A stretch of 64,000 bases of DNA from Sabellastarte sp. h YS-2021 (taxonomy: Eukaryota; Annelida; Polychaeta; Sabellida; Sabellidae). The stretch spans positions 152,272,221 to 152,336,220 of the forward strand of contig OZ024930.1 in the NCBI GenBank assembly GCA_964017235.1. The letters are read 5' to 3'. The notes beneath the pieces are model-generated. The model ran no database searches and was not told the origin of the DNA. It saw nothing but the letters and a program-made list of their open reading frames with translations. Below are positions 21,031 to 33,059 of this stretch, piece after piece. Each line of letters opens with the position of its first letter. Position 1 is the stretch's first letter. A program made the translations under genes and the position numbers.

Positions 21031-22014
21031 TGTTACGGTCACGGGCAAGCGCGGTAGCAATTACCGGTTGTCTTTAAGTTGTAACAGAAAAAGCAAAAAG
21101 TTAAACTTAACAAATTTATTTAATAGTCAACAATAATGATTACAGTCAACTGGTATGCTCTTAACTAAACACAATAATAAGATCTAGCTGACCTAACCAC
21201 TGAGATTAAGAATAAGTTTATCCGCCGTATCCCGCAATCTGTTCTGTAATCTGTCCTGTGGTATATTCTGTGATCTGTCCAATGTCCTGTGGTCTATCCC
21301 ATGATCTGTCCAGCGTTCACTCGCACACAGATGTCTATATTCTGTGACCTCTCCCACACTCAACAACACAAAAGGTGCTTGTCCTGCTATCCTTTATATA
21401 TCCAGTCACACAGAAGGTCTGTCTGGAGATTTTTAGAGAGATAACACAATTGTACTGTCTGCTCCAAGATATGGACAATGTCCAAAATGCAGTAAATCCA
21501 CTCTCTGTTATATAACTGTACAATATCCAAAAATATCCAAAGTGCAATAAATCTGTCCAGACAATGTATCTAGTTCACTCCAGTAAAAGTTCACAGCAAC
21601 ACAAGTTATATTATATTCCAAAACACAATAGCTCTCCTTATAGCCAGCGAATACAAAGTTCACTTGTGGTCAGATGTACATTCCTTATATACATTCACAG
21701 ATTCCTCTGGAAGAAGCTTGAGCCATCTAGGCCAAAGGAGGAAGTTCTAGAAACTACTGGTAATTGGGTTTCCCCAAATCTAACATAACCACTGAGGGGG
21801 GGATTTCCCCCAGTCTGTGAACAAATCAATAAACACTAAAACACAAAAATCAATAACTCCCTTACTTTAAATGTTAACACACAAAAAGAACCAACAACAC
21901 AATTATCTTTTATGACAATGTATAAACATAAAGCTTAAATTAAACAATGCACTAATATAGCGCCCAATATATGTAATATACAATGCACCAATATAGTGTC
22001 CAATATATGTAACA
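21031..22014 (-). repeat. 5' LTR of the Gmr1-like element (984 bp)
   Basis: Matches 14987-15977 almost throughout; differences seen are an 8-bp deletion near 21170, one base inserted plus one substitution near 21735, and substitutions near 21195 and 21350. Transcription of the element would start within this LTR and run leftward. I could not place a TATA box or start site with confidence. Confidence 0.95.
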
Positions 22015-22015
22015 C

Positions 22016-22414
22016 ATGGGAGAAAGACTGGTCACTGAAGTAGAAACTTTGCCTGATACTGGTGTTCTCTTTGGTAAAGAGGCAATGATTATAATTGGAA
22101 CTGAGGGGAAAAGTGACAGACAATTATTGGAAGTGATTTTTTGCAACAAGTTATATAACTTGACAATTGAATTATATGAGGTGAATACGAAACAGGATGA
22201 AATTTTGACAAGAGTGCAGAAGGTAGAAAGTCAAGTTCTAGGTCATGAAATAGAAATCCAGGATATAAAGCAAATGCAATCACAAGTTGAAGAGAAAGTA
22301 TCCAAGTTGTCAGATGTGATAGATATTCCTTTTAGTCCTGAAGTCACTGTGGTTGCTATGAATTTGCCTATGATGTATGCCAATGGAGATGATCATCTTC
22401 TTGCAGGCAGGTAA
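22016..22414 (+). pseudogene. LINE D ORF1-like coiled-coil fragment
   Basis: A 132-codon frame beginning at an ATG that overlaps the target-site copy of the LTR element. Residues ~55-105 ('TKQDEILTRVQKVESQV', 'DIKQMQSQVEEKVSKL') form a heptad-type coiled coil, followed by 'VTVVAMNLPMMYANGDDHL', which resembles the start of an RNA-recognition-like ORF1p domain. It stops early and the downstream region is out of frame. RNA chaperone function is inferred from LINE ORF1 analogy. Confidence 0.6.
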
Positions 22415-23082
22415 CTAGAAGCTTTTGGATATGGAACAAGAGGATTGTCAGGGTAATGCAAACTCCACAACAACAAGGCAGCCAGGGTATATTCAAGATG
22501 GAACTGCGATGTACACAGGGCAAGGTTGATGTGCTACGTGGAAAGGCAGATTTGAGGCATTCTCAAGAATTTAGCAATGTGTATTTGAGATCATCCATGT
22601 CAAGTGCCAACTAAATTTCAAGATGTTACTTACGGAGATTCCAGGTGGAAAGGACTACAGATCAACAGGGAGTGGGCATATTGTAAAAAAAGGCTGATGG
22701 ACAAGACTCAAAGCAAGGTAACTCATCAACTTAAGGAGTAATTAAAAGTCCTGCTCTTAGAAAATTTGACTCACAAGTCCAATCCAAAAATGGTAGTGCC
22801 CGCAAAAGAGCACAAAACTTGCCGACATCACTCCCTTCAGCCACACCACCCATGACAGCTCAGAGTCATCACCCACTAACCCCATCCCAAGTTAGAATGC
22901 TGGCAAGTGGTCTGATGGCCCAAGGGCCTTTTCAGCAGCAGAGTGTATATAGTCAAAACCATGGTCAATCACCTGTCGCTAATTATTCATCAGCAGTCTC
23001 CAGTGCTTAACCCAGGATATACAATAAATCAACAATATTACAGTCTGCAAAGCCAAGCAGATGCACAGTTTTCCTAGGCCAA

Positions 23083-25638
23083 TTGTTAGGAGAAATACCT
23101 GAATTCTGTTGTGAACTTATTAAAATTATAAAAGCTGATATAGTATGCTTACCTGAAATTCATTTAAGAGCGGATGCCACTATTGATTTAAGTGGTTATT
23201 CTTGTTTTTTAAATAACAGAAAAGGAATAAGTGTACGTACAAATAAAGGCTCTGGTGGGGTAGCAATATTGGTAAAAGACTATTTGTTACAATCATTCCA
23301 GGTAAGGTTGGTTGATAAATCACAAACTTGAATTATTGGTGTAGAACTGAAAAGTAAGTTCACAGCAAAATGTATATTAGTGTATTCCTGTTATCTTCCA
23401 CCAGAACGTTCTCCATGGGTGGACACTTCATCCTTTTATGGACATCTTATATCTCAATTGTATATAAACTCTTATGCAGATAACCTTTCTGTAGCTGGGA
23501 ATTTCAACGCCAGAATTGGAGGTAGATTAGATTTTATTGGACACATGGATCTACTTAATAAACGCCATGTTTTGGATAAAACTATAAACTCGTACTGTGA
23601 CTCATTTTTGGAATTCATCAAAGATGTAAAAATGTGTATTGTAAATGGAAGAGTTACACCTGAATTTCATAATTTCACCTGTTTCAAGAGAAATGGTTGT
23701 TCTATTGTTGATTATATTATTACTGACTATGATAGTCTCAATCAGTGTAAAAAATGTAAAGTTTTCTCAGTAAATGAAATTATAAATGAAAACAGTAAAT
23801 TAAAATCCATGATTTCTAGTTCATGTAAAGTGCCAGATCACTCTGTTGTCATGGTTGAGTTGTGTCAAGTTAAGGACCAGCATGAATCTAGTACACAATG
23901 TGGTCCAATTTATAAGAAGTATTCATTTCAAAATCCTAATGATAATTTTTTTAATAATGATATTTGGAATACTACACTATGTGAAATAATTGATACTCTT
24001 GAAAGGAATATACAAACTAGTGACCAGTTAAGTGCACTGTATGAAAAATTAGTGCAGAGCATAATCAATGAAATGGATACCTATTTACAATTTAGGGACA
24101 TCAATAGTACAATGAAAAAGGAATGCAAACTTTCTAAACCATATTGGAATGAACAGTTGACTTTAGCATGGAAATCAATGACACAGTGTAAAAAAGATTT
24201 CAGAAGTTTTAAAGGTCATAGAAATATCAAAAACAACTTATGTAATTTGTTTCACAATGCTCGTAATTGTTTTGACAAACTTCTGAGAAAATTTGAAAGA
24301 AATTATAATAACAATGTCATCAGTAATATTGAATATTTAGGCAAAAATAATCACAAGCAATTTTGGAAAACAATAAAACAATTGGAGCCGAAAAAGAGGG
24401 ATATAACTTAGAAAGTTGAAAAAGAGGGTAATTTAGTCAGTAGTGTTGAGGATGTTTTAAATGTCTGGAAAAATGATTTCGAGCAGTTGTATAATCCACC
24501 AGCTCAGCCTATAGACCATGAATTTGTGAATTTTCTTAATGATGAAAAAACACATGTAGAAATCTCTCTTAACAATACTCAAAACACAAATGATGTCCTT
24601 AATTCACCTCTTACATTTGTAGAAGTCAGGAGGTCAATACTTTTAAGTAAAAAGACACCTGGTGTTGACTTAATACCTAATGAAGTAATTAAAAATTCAA
24701 AAATATGTAAAACATTGTTTAATTTTTGTGTTCAAAACCATATTGTTCCTAATCTATGTTGAAATCTATTGTTAAACCCATTCCAAAAAATCCTGAAAAA
24801 TTGCCTTATATGCCGCTGAATTACTGTGGTATTAGTCTAATATCCTGTATTGCTAAAACATACAGCAGTATTTTAAACTCTAGAGTTTCAGCATATCTAG
24901 AAGATAGAAAAATTCTTGTTGAAGAACAGAATGGTTTTAGAAAGGTAGGTCATGTGAAGACCACACATTTGTATTATCTTTACTTATAAAGAGCAAAAAA
25001 GCAGAAAATAAAAGTGTTTTTGTAGCTTTTATAGACATGTCAAAAGCATTTGATTGTACAAATCGTGATTTCTTGTATTATAAATTGCTAAAGAATAATG
25101 TTGGTGGAACAATTTATTATGCAGTCCAGGAGCTGTATAAAGAAACATTATCCTGTGTGCAGATTAGCAATATGAGAACCGAATGGTTTTGAACCCTGTA
25201 TAGAGTTAGACAAGGGGATAATTTATTGGCCACTCTTTTCAATATTTACATTAATGACCTTGCAGAAGAATTAAAAATATGAATCTTGGTATTATAATGG
25301 GAGATATACACATTTGTATTCTGCTATACGCGGATGATATTGTTTTGGTTAGTGAAAATGAACAAAATTTGCAACCTATGCTTAGTCATGTGCACAAATG
25401 GTGTTGGAAGTGGCAAATGAAGGTAAACAATGAAAAAGCAAAAATTGCAGATTTTCAAAATAAGCAAAGAAGAAAAACAAAATTTGATTTCAAGATAGAC
25501 AATTGTACTCTTGATATAGATAACAGTTATTGTTATCTTGGTGTTCTTTTTGATGAGCATCTTGATTTTAATAAATGTGCAAAAACTCTATCACATGCTG
25601 CTGGCAGGGCTCTGGGTTCTACAGTCACTAAATTCTAA
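23083..25638 (+). pseudogene. LINE D ORF2: endonuclease and reverse transcriptase, frameshifted
   Basis: Endonuclease pieces: 'IVCLPEIHLRADATIDLSG' (23083-23331), then a 343-codon frame (23380-24411) with 'LSVAGNFNARIGG', 'GCSIVDYIITDYDSL' and 'PDHSVVMVEL'. RT pieces: 'TPGVDLIPNEVIK' (24487-24762), 'PLNYCGISLISCIAKTYSSI' and 'EEQNGFRK' (24756-24989), 'VAFIDMSKAFDCTNRDFLYY' (about 25022-25080), and 'LYADDIVLVSENEQ' (25279-25638) with the catalytic YADD kept. Stops or frameshifts near 23329, 24409, 24762, 24987 and 25190 make it non-functional. Confidence 0.88.
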
Positions 25639-26697
25639 TTAATCACTAAATCACAAACAGTTTATGAATATTGGTTACAAAACATTTACTAAGTTATATA
25701 ACAGTGGAGTTAGTAGTATTCTGAACTATGATGCAAGTGTTTGGGATTAGGGCAATCATAAATATGGGCAGCAAGTCCAAAATAGAGCAGTTAAATACTT
25801 TCTAGGTGTTCACAAAAATGCTCTAAACCTTGCTGTTCAATTTGAAATGGGGTGACTTAATGTTCGGTATCATTTTTATACATGTGCCTTTAGGTATTGG
25901 AATAGGCTTCTTAAAATGAACCAAGATCACTTGACTAAGGTTTGTTGAATATCAATTAATAAACTTTAATGAACACCCTTTTTGTGGAGATTTATGTAAT
26001 ATGTTGGAAGAATTATGCAAAGTTGATTATATAATTGATGGTAAATTGTTAAATCTGGAAAATATCAAAGAATATTTACTTGATTTAATGCATGTTCACT
26101 GATCCTCCAAAAATATAGGGTTTAAACCTAAGCTGAGAAACTACACTAAATTTAAACAAGATATCAATGTAGAAGAATATTTAGTAAAATCGTCTAGATC
26201 CCAGAGATCACTTCTTGCACAACTTGCAAATTAAAGTTGGAAGATATTATCAAAAACAATTGAATGAAAGACTGTTTAATTGTTTCTGATGATGTAATGG
26301 AAGATGAATGTCATTTTTTGTGTTACTGTAGTGGATACAAGACTGAGCATAAAAAATTTCTTCTTGACATAAAGTTTAATTTATCAAATCTGAAATTATT
26401 ATCACCAAATGAATTATTTATTGCATTTATGACCAGTGAAACTGCATTTCTTAAAATTTGTTGAATGTATTTGGATGAAAGGAAAACATTTCTAGCGAAT
26501 TAATTATATTACTTTATCTGCTTACATGTGTCTTCTTGTTTGTTCTGCTCTATATAATGTTCTGTAAAATGTTCAATCATCACAACATTTTATTTTTACC
26601 AGTTGTTTCAAAGTGACTTATAAGCCCAATAGAGGGCTGGGTATTTTTTATATTTGCTATATTTATTGTTAATGTAAAATATATACATGTCACTATA

Positions 26698-26735
26698 ATA
26701 AAATAAATAAATAAAATAAATAAATAAAATAACTG
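26698..26735. repeat. (AAATA)n tail of LINE D
   Basis: A simple repeat of 'aaata/aaataaat' units directly after the LINE D 3' region, the usual position for a LINE tail. Confidence 0.8.
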
Positions 26736-26740
26736 AAGTC

Positions 26741-27339
26741 AAGCTAACCTTAAAAGTACAAGCATTTTTATTATTCAACTAAGATACTGAAGGATATTCA
26801 ATTTTACACATAATGAGCTAAAATATTAAAAGGTAAAACAGAATTACACTGGGATGAGGTTCATATAAAATAAAGGTTGCCTCAACACTTAAAAACTCAT
26901 TGATAATTTCTACATTCAAACAAACTGATCACAAAGAATCAAAATTATGAAAAATTTACAAAATATTATGGGGGGGGGGGGGGAACGCCGTTACAAGTAA
27001 ACATCTTTAGCAGTAACACTGAAGTAAAAGGGTTTTTTTTCAACTTCATGGGGTAGGGATTTAAATGCAATTTTTCTTTTATCTTGTATGGAAATTACAC
27101 TACTCTAACCCAGATGGTATTTTGTTTAGTATTTAACCATATTTTAAGTATTTAAAAAAGTATTGTACTGGACTTACATGGCTCTTAGTCTTCCAGGCAT
27201 GCCGTTTGACCTTTGCTTTCCTGGTCAACACAACTGTATGTCAAAAAAAGTTTGATTTTTACATTAATATAATGAGATGATTTGTCATGATTCAAGAAAA
27301 ATATTATAGAATGTGATATTGTGCAGAATCCTACTGAGG
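26741..27339. other. AT-rich non-coding stretch with a G14 tract
   Basis: No gene. A poly(G) run of 14 lies at 26970-26983. Confidence 0.45.
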
Positions 27340-28890
27340 ACCAGGAGGCTTAGTAAAACAGTATAATGATACCCTGTCAAAAATCTTGGATGAACATGCA
27401 CCCCTAAAAACCTGCAAGCTTAGAATGAGAGAATTACAGTCTTGGTATGATAAAAAATGTGCAAACCAAAAATAAAAATAATGAGAATTTCTGAGCATAA
27501 ATGGAGGAAATCAAGACATATTGATACTATATGTTATTTTTTTGCAAAAAGATAAAATTACATGAAGATACTGAGGAAAGCTAAAGTTGATCACTTCCAT
27601 GACAAAAGAAAATGAAAATGACCAAAGACAGTTATTTAAAGTTGTAAAAGGTTTGTGTAGATCATTTAAGGAATCACCATTACCTGAACCTGACTCCAAG
27701 GAAGAATTAGCAGAGAATTTTTGGCAGTTTTTTGTGGGAAAAATATACAGAATTAGAGATAATTTTGGATCATGCAAAGGCTTTGATAAATATGATACCG
27801 GAGATTTTGTTGTACCCAAGCTGTCACAGTTCACACCAGTGTCTGTTGAGGAAATCTCAAAAATAGTTTTGAAGTCACTATCCAAGTCATTTATGTTAGA
27901 TCCTATACCCACCTCACTACTGAAAGAATGTAAGTCTGAATTGATGCCAATTATTACAAAAATAGTTAATCTGTCCATTAAAACTGGTGAGATGCCAAAT
28001 GATTTTAAACATGCTGTTATTACTCCGCTCCTCAAAAAGAAGGGTATAGAGCTTATTTACAAAAACTTTTCCCTGTGTCTGGATTACCCTTCTTATCCAA
28101 AGTCATTGAAAAGGTTGTATCACAGCAGTTAACTGAACATGTCACTGCCAGTAACTTAAATGAACAATACCAGTCTGCAATTAGAAGACAGCATAGCACA
28201 GAAACTGCACTATTGAAAGTACTAATTGATTTATTGCTGGTTGCTGAAAATCAGCAATTGCCATTGATGGCTTTTCTTGATTTATCTGCAGCCTTTGATA
28301 CTATTGATCACAACATGCTATTGTTGAGACGTCAATCCATGTTTCGTGTCAGTGGAGTTGCACTTTCCTGGTTTGCCTCATATCTAACTGGAAGGACACA
28401 GTCTGTTAAGATAGAAAGTGTCATGTCTAAAGAGAGAGTTTTAAAATGCTGTCATCCTCAAGGTGCTGTTTTAGGCCCACAGCTATATTGTGATTATACA
28501 ATACCTCTAGGGACTTTTATCAGCAGAAGTTTTTTTATTTCATTCCACATGTATGCAGACAATTCCCAATTGTATAAGTTTCACGATAAATCAGTTTCAT
28601 GATATATTGAGGAAGACCAACTGACTGCTGTAATACATCTCTAAAACTGTATATCTGAGATAAGTGACTGGATAAACAGGAATTGGTTAAAAATTAATAC
28701 CGATCTTTCCATTTACAGCACCACACTATTGGAATAGCCTACCGATGATGTCCGCAACATCGAACTTGATTTAAATTACTTCAAAAAAGACTTTACATCT
28801 TTCTATTTAATAGTGCTTTTGTTGGATTAGCACAGTGTTCAGCCAATCAGTGACTAGAATTGCACTCTATAAGAACGAACTATTATCATT
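27340..28890 (+). pseudogene. LINE C: L2-like LINE with internal deletion
   Basis: Starts in the endonuclease-RT linker ('LSKILDEHAPLKTCKL' near 27375). Frames 27587-28132 and 28075-28602 give the RT: 'SLSKSFMLDPIPTSLL', 'VSGLPFLSKVIEKVV', 'QHSTETALLKVLIDLL', 'MAFLDLSAAFDTIDHNMLL', 'CHPQGAVLGPQLYCDY', and the catalytic box as 'MYADNSQLY' with the second Asp changed to Asn. Soon after 'SDWINRNWLKINT' (near 28700) the sequence jumps to the far C-terminus ('YWNSLPDDVRN'-like, near 28728), so about the last third of the ORF is deleted. A frameshift lies near 28075. Related to LINEs A and B. Confidence 0.86.
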
Positions 28891-28937
28891 ATTATTTACA
28901 TTTTATAATCAGAGTGTAGTAGCCCGCATGTTGATAT

Positions 28938-29187
28938 ATTTTTTTATTTATTTGGGGTAACACATCACTTTTAACACTGTACAGGTCATATCACGACATG
29001 TAGTTGGGAGGGCAGAGGAAACCAGTACATACAGTTGGTCAAGGTTCTGTACTGTAAACTACAGACCAACAGCAAGCAACTACCAGCTTTCCCACTTGAG
29101 GTTGGCCTGGGAACCGAACCCCAATCTCAGAGGGGGGGGGGGGGGGGGGGGGGGGCAGAGTGTTACCACTCTGCCAACGTGGCCCCT
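28938..29187 (-). mobile_element. SINE family 1 with a G24 expansion
   Basis: Flanked by TGTTGATAT at 28929-28937 and 29188-29196. Minus strand: tRNA-like head, box B 'ggttcggttcccagg', shared body, (aaata)n tail. Where sister copies have a short mixed purine stretch after box A, this copy carries 24 G on the plus strand (29132-29155). Confidence 0.9.
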
Positions 29188-29196
29188 TGTTGATAT

Positions 29197-30765
29197 TTTG
29201 AGACTCCTTTTAAAATATTCTAGACACAAAAGTAAGAATCTATTGAGACATAATTAAGACAAAATTACACTCAGATTGTAATACATTTAGGTCTAAAGAC
29301 CATCACAGTAAACTGGATGCTAGATCAAGCCATAAATTTATTATGAGTGATCAAGACTGTATACTTTCGGGAAACCCTGAAGAGGAGACATTGACATAGT
29401 GTAATTTTTGAGGTGAATCGTCCATTTTACATTCAACAATTAACTTTTATTTGCAATGAATTTGGATTTATCCTTCAACTTTTTAAAGTTAAAACCTTTT
29501 CAGAGATTGACTTTACCTTGAATTATACACTGTGAGATGTCAGTTTTGTCTATTTATTATTCTATTACTCTCATTCACAATGGCGATTTGTCTGTCTGTC
29601 AGTACACATAACTAAGAAACTGTATCATCACATCTGGGCCACAAGGCGAGGGTTTTTAGGCATAGTCCTTTTCAAGATTCGGATTCAGTTTGAGGTTCCA
29701 TAGTTTTCTCCTTATTTAGTTTTCGTACTTATTGCACACAAAAAGTGACAGTACAGAAGAGTGTATAACAAAAGACAAAGAAGGGGAGGGGGTTAGCAGG
29801 GTCAATAAGTGCAAACTGATCAAATGGGGATGAGTTGACACAATGATAGTCTCAGTAAGACCAAGTTTGCATCTGTTGTGAGAATCATTTTGTATTTTTT
29901 TGTTTCCACACTACCCATGGAAGAGATTGTGTGTTCTAGGGCACTGATTGCTCAATTTTTGTAAACAAAATACAACCCAGTAAACATTTTTAGCTTTTTC
30001 AAACGTTTGATAGGAAACGTTTGGCAAAGGTTAAAAAATGATGGGTATGAAAACCATTTATAATAGAATATTTTTAAAACATTTTATGTATACCGTTTAT
30101 AAAATGTTTAATGATAAATGTTAGAAAAACATTATAAATGAACATAATAATGTCTGAATAATAATGGGGTCAGAGGTCAAATTCAATATCTTTTTAAGGT
30201 TCCTCACTAATGAAAATATTATTTTTATGTCTAAAATTGTAAGATAGTGGCTTCGAAATTAGCCCTCCTAAAATAAATGAAAAGTCAAACATTTGATCAA
30301 AGCAAAACCATTAGAAATGACTTTTAAATGCATTCCAGCCACTGAATCAGTCAAAGGGGTTATTGCAACACCTTTTGGTATCTGAATGTGAGGAAGGATA
30401 CAGATCAACCATGGCTGTAGACCTTGTGCAAGGTCCTTTCTTACTAATAAAAAACTTAATAATATTGTACATGGCAGCCAAGAGCCAGATTTTTGCAGCC
30501 CTACCAGAATACAATGTTTTAAATTTCTGCTCAAGCAATATTGTCAACAGCATATTTTTGGGAAGAAGCACTGTACAAACAAAATTGCCATGGCAGCACC
30601 CAGTCCTATAAGAGATGTATCTATAGATATTTCCATAGAAATTGATCTGGTTTTATACATTGCGACCACATAATAACTACGAAAGGAGATTTAATTGGGC
30701 AGGCAAATGAATTTTTACTACTAGAAGCCTGTACTCTAGCTGATTTAGAAAAGAACCTAGGTTTA
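29197..30765. other. AT-rich non-coding stretch
   Basis: Open frames at 30268-30611 overlap on both strands and show no recognisable domain. I see no gene or complete element. Confidence 0.4.
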
Positions 30766-30776
30766 ACACATTTGCT

Positions 30777-31006
30777 AGGGGCCACAGTGGCAGAGAGGTA
30801 ACACTCTCGCCTCTGACCTCTGAGTCTAGGTTCAGTTCACGGGTCTACCTCAAGTGGGAAAGCTGGTCGTTGGTCGGCAGTTTACAGTACAGAATCTTGA
30901 CTAACTGTATGTACTGGTTTCCTCTGCCCTTCCAACTACCCATGGTGATATGATCTGTACAGTGTTGAAAGCGACATAAAACTCCAAATAAATAAATAAA
31001 CAAATG
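30777..31006 (+). mobile_element. SINE family 1, well-preserved copy
   Basis: Flanked by ACACATTTGCT at 30766-30776 and 31007-31017. Head 'ggggccacagtggcagagag' with box A, box-B-like 'ggttcagttc', then the shared body including 'ccaactacccatggtgatat' and the tail 'ccaaataaataaataaac'. A good reference copy for the family. Confidence 0.92.
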
Positions 31007-31017
31007 ACACATTTGCT

Positions 31018-32020
31018 GACATTTAAGAGATGCAAGTAAAGGGCTATCTTTGGTACAGATAGAATTTTTTTTCTCCAGTTATTACGAAATTTTTAATATA
31101 TACTGTAGTTTTTCTGGGGGAATTGCAATTGTCCTGGAAACAATGTCAAAAAGACTACACAGGAAAAAAACTTTGATGGAAAAATGATGTAACATTTTGG
31201 TGACTAATGTCTAGCCTTAGGTGTACCAGTAAATCAAACCAAAACTTAAAAACCTGTGTATTGAAGATGGCAAAACAGAATATACGGAATTATGTATGTA
31301 ATTTAGGAGGTCGTTATGACTATTGAAGTTCCATTAACAATTAAGGGGAATCATTAGTTTCAAAAATCACTTAAATGGCATCTCAAATGTTCAGCTCTAC
31401 TTTGAGTAGCAATGGGGATTATTAAGCCTAAAAATAGCAAGCCACTCTTTACAATCTGTCTATGAGTAGTAATGATATTTAGTATTCATTGATAGTAAAT
31501 AGTTTTGCCATAGGAGAATGGGAAATACAACTAAAGTCATCACCATTCTGTGCTTTACAGTAGTCATATGCTGGACAAGTTTGTTCATTGTCTTTAGACT
31601 AAGAATTCAGAACCATATTGCAAGTGCATTCACCATTCTGTTGGTTCGAGCCCATATACAGGTGTGGATTAGGTCATTCCTTTTTACCTTCAAGGCTTAG
31701 TATCTCTTAGTGATCTAATTATATAAATACTCCATGCCTAATATTGCCTTTCACTTTTTGACCCCTCAGTTTACAGTATCCTTGCCATTCAAACTTCAGC
31801 TGCCAGTAGTGTGACAATGAAAAAAAGACACAGCAGACATCTTGATTCTTCTAGTCATTGGGAACTGGTTTATTTTATTTGACTTCATATTCAGCATCTT
31901 TTACTTCTGTTAGTCTTTCATAAATATTTTAGTACCATTGATCGTACATATGTGTATGATCGGCACTTCTTACATGTATTTTTAATCACTGTTACTTATG
32001 TGCATTCGATATATAAGTAG
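31018..32020. other. AT-rich non-coding stretch, with a possible receptor fragment
   Basis: No complete gene. A short plus-strand frame at 31518-31700 is described separately. Confidence 0.4.
31518..31720 (+). pseudogene. Possible rhodopsin-class GPCR TM6-TM7 remnant
   Basis: A 60-codon frame reads 'TTKVITILCFTVVICWTSLF', which resembles TM6 of class A receptors (CWxP-like with Ser for Pro), and ends 'SFLFTFKA', which could be a decayed end of TM7. There is no DRY segment, TM5 or intact NPxxY nearby. A chance hydrophobic frame is equally possible. Confidence 0.22.
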
Positions 32021-32021
32021 T

Positions 32022-32222
32022 TGGGGCCACTGTGGCAGAGTGGTAACACTCTCGCCTCTCACCTCTGAGGCTGGGGTTTGGTAATTGCTTGCCATTGGTT
32101 GGCAGTTTACAATACAGAACCTTGACCAACTGTATGTACTGGTTTCCTCTGCCCTTCCAACTTCACATCGTGATATGACCTGTACAGTGGTGAAAGCGAT
32201 GTAAAACCCCAAATAAATAAAA
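32022..32222 (+). mobile_element. SINE family 1, internally deleted copy
   Basis: Head 'ggggccactgtggcagagtg', then a ~40-bp deletion around box B ('ggggtttggtaattgc'), body and 'ccccaaataaataaaa' tail. No clear target-site duplication. Confidence 0.85.
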
Positions 32223-33059
32223 TACCGTTAGTGTACATATGTTTACATCAGTTGATACCATTACTGCACATGTGTATAAACCAACATTGTTGACATTGTG
32301 TAACATATTTATGCACATGTGTGTACAAAGTTTACTGATATTCTGTATGTACATGCAGCCACTTGGCTTAGTGTTATTGAGAATATTTCAGCAAGAAAGA
32401 TTGTGTGTTTGTTATATGCATTGTAAAGAGCTGTAAACTAACTTGTGTGTTTGTTATATGCATTGTAAAGAGCTATAAACTAACTTATAAAGGGCTAAAA
32501 CTAACTTTCCCTATAATTTGCGATCTACCAAATCAAATCCACTGCTGATTCCAGTAGAGCTACAGCTTTTAGATGACATGGTTCTGGAACAAGAATCTAG
32601 TTTGGAGTCCGATTTGGATCTAAACTGCAGTGACGTGATCAAAGAATCAGACAGTGAACAGAAGGAGGGGCAAGATAAAAAATTTCAATGATTGAGGAAG
32701 ACCTCAGGCAAAAAGTGCACATCAGGTCTGCATCAGTGCTAGTAAACCTAAGCAGATTGCTAAAAAAGACATCACCCTACATAATCAATTCCAAATATTG
32801 CGATACCAGTTCACATTGATAATGGCGTAGCATGTAACTTGATTCTATTTCTTGCCTCAAGGCAATCCAAAATGGTAACAGTGAAGTTGATTTAATATAA
32901 AATATACCAGTTCATGTATTCAGAAACAGGCACCAATGTGCAGAGTTTTGAGCATGCATTCAACAAACGGAGACACCTTTGGCTTCTTACCACTCTCTCC
33001 CATGCAGTGATACACTAGAGAACCACTGGGATATTATCTCAGATATGAGCACCACATAT

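Larger units (their letters stand above)
14987..22014 (-). mobile_element. Gmr1-like Ty3/gypsy LTR retrotransposon, nearly intact
   Basis: Complete element read from the minus strand: 5' LTR (21031-22014), tRNA-Pro primer-binding site, gag, pol, polypurine tract, 3' LTR (14987-15977). Target-site duplication is CATG (14983-14986 and 22015-22018), or ACATG if the terminal A is counted with the target. LTRs differ by about three substitutions, one 8-bp and one 1-bp indel, so the insertion is recent. The pol order is protease, integrase, RT, RNase H, which is the hallmark of the Gmr1-like group and the reverse of ordinary Ty3/gypsy elements. No envelope gene is present. The only obvious ORF interruption is one UAG between gag and pol. 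Confidence 0.94.
22015..26740 (+). mobile_element. LINE D: APE-type non-LTR retrotransposon, near full length but decayed
   Basis: An ORF1-like coiled-coil frame (22016-22414) and a Pro/Gln/Ser-rich segment (about 22800-23010) are followed by an endonuclease/RT ORF2 broken into several frames (23083-25638), a C-terminal zinc-knuckle-like region (near 26300-26350) and a 3' tail of (aaata)n at about 26698-26735. It is a different family from LINEs A-C: the RT block 'PLNYCGISLISCIAKTYSSI' and the longer endonuclease differ. The clade is not resolved by eye. The Gmr1-like element inserted at its 5' side. Confidence 0.86.
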
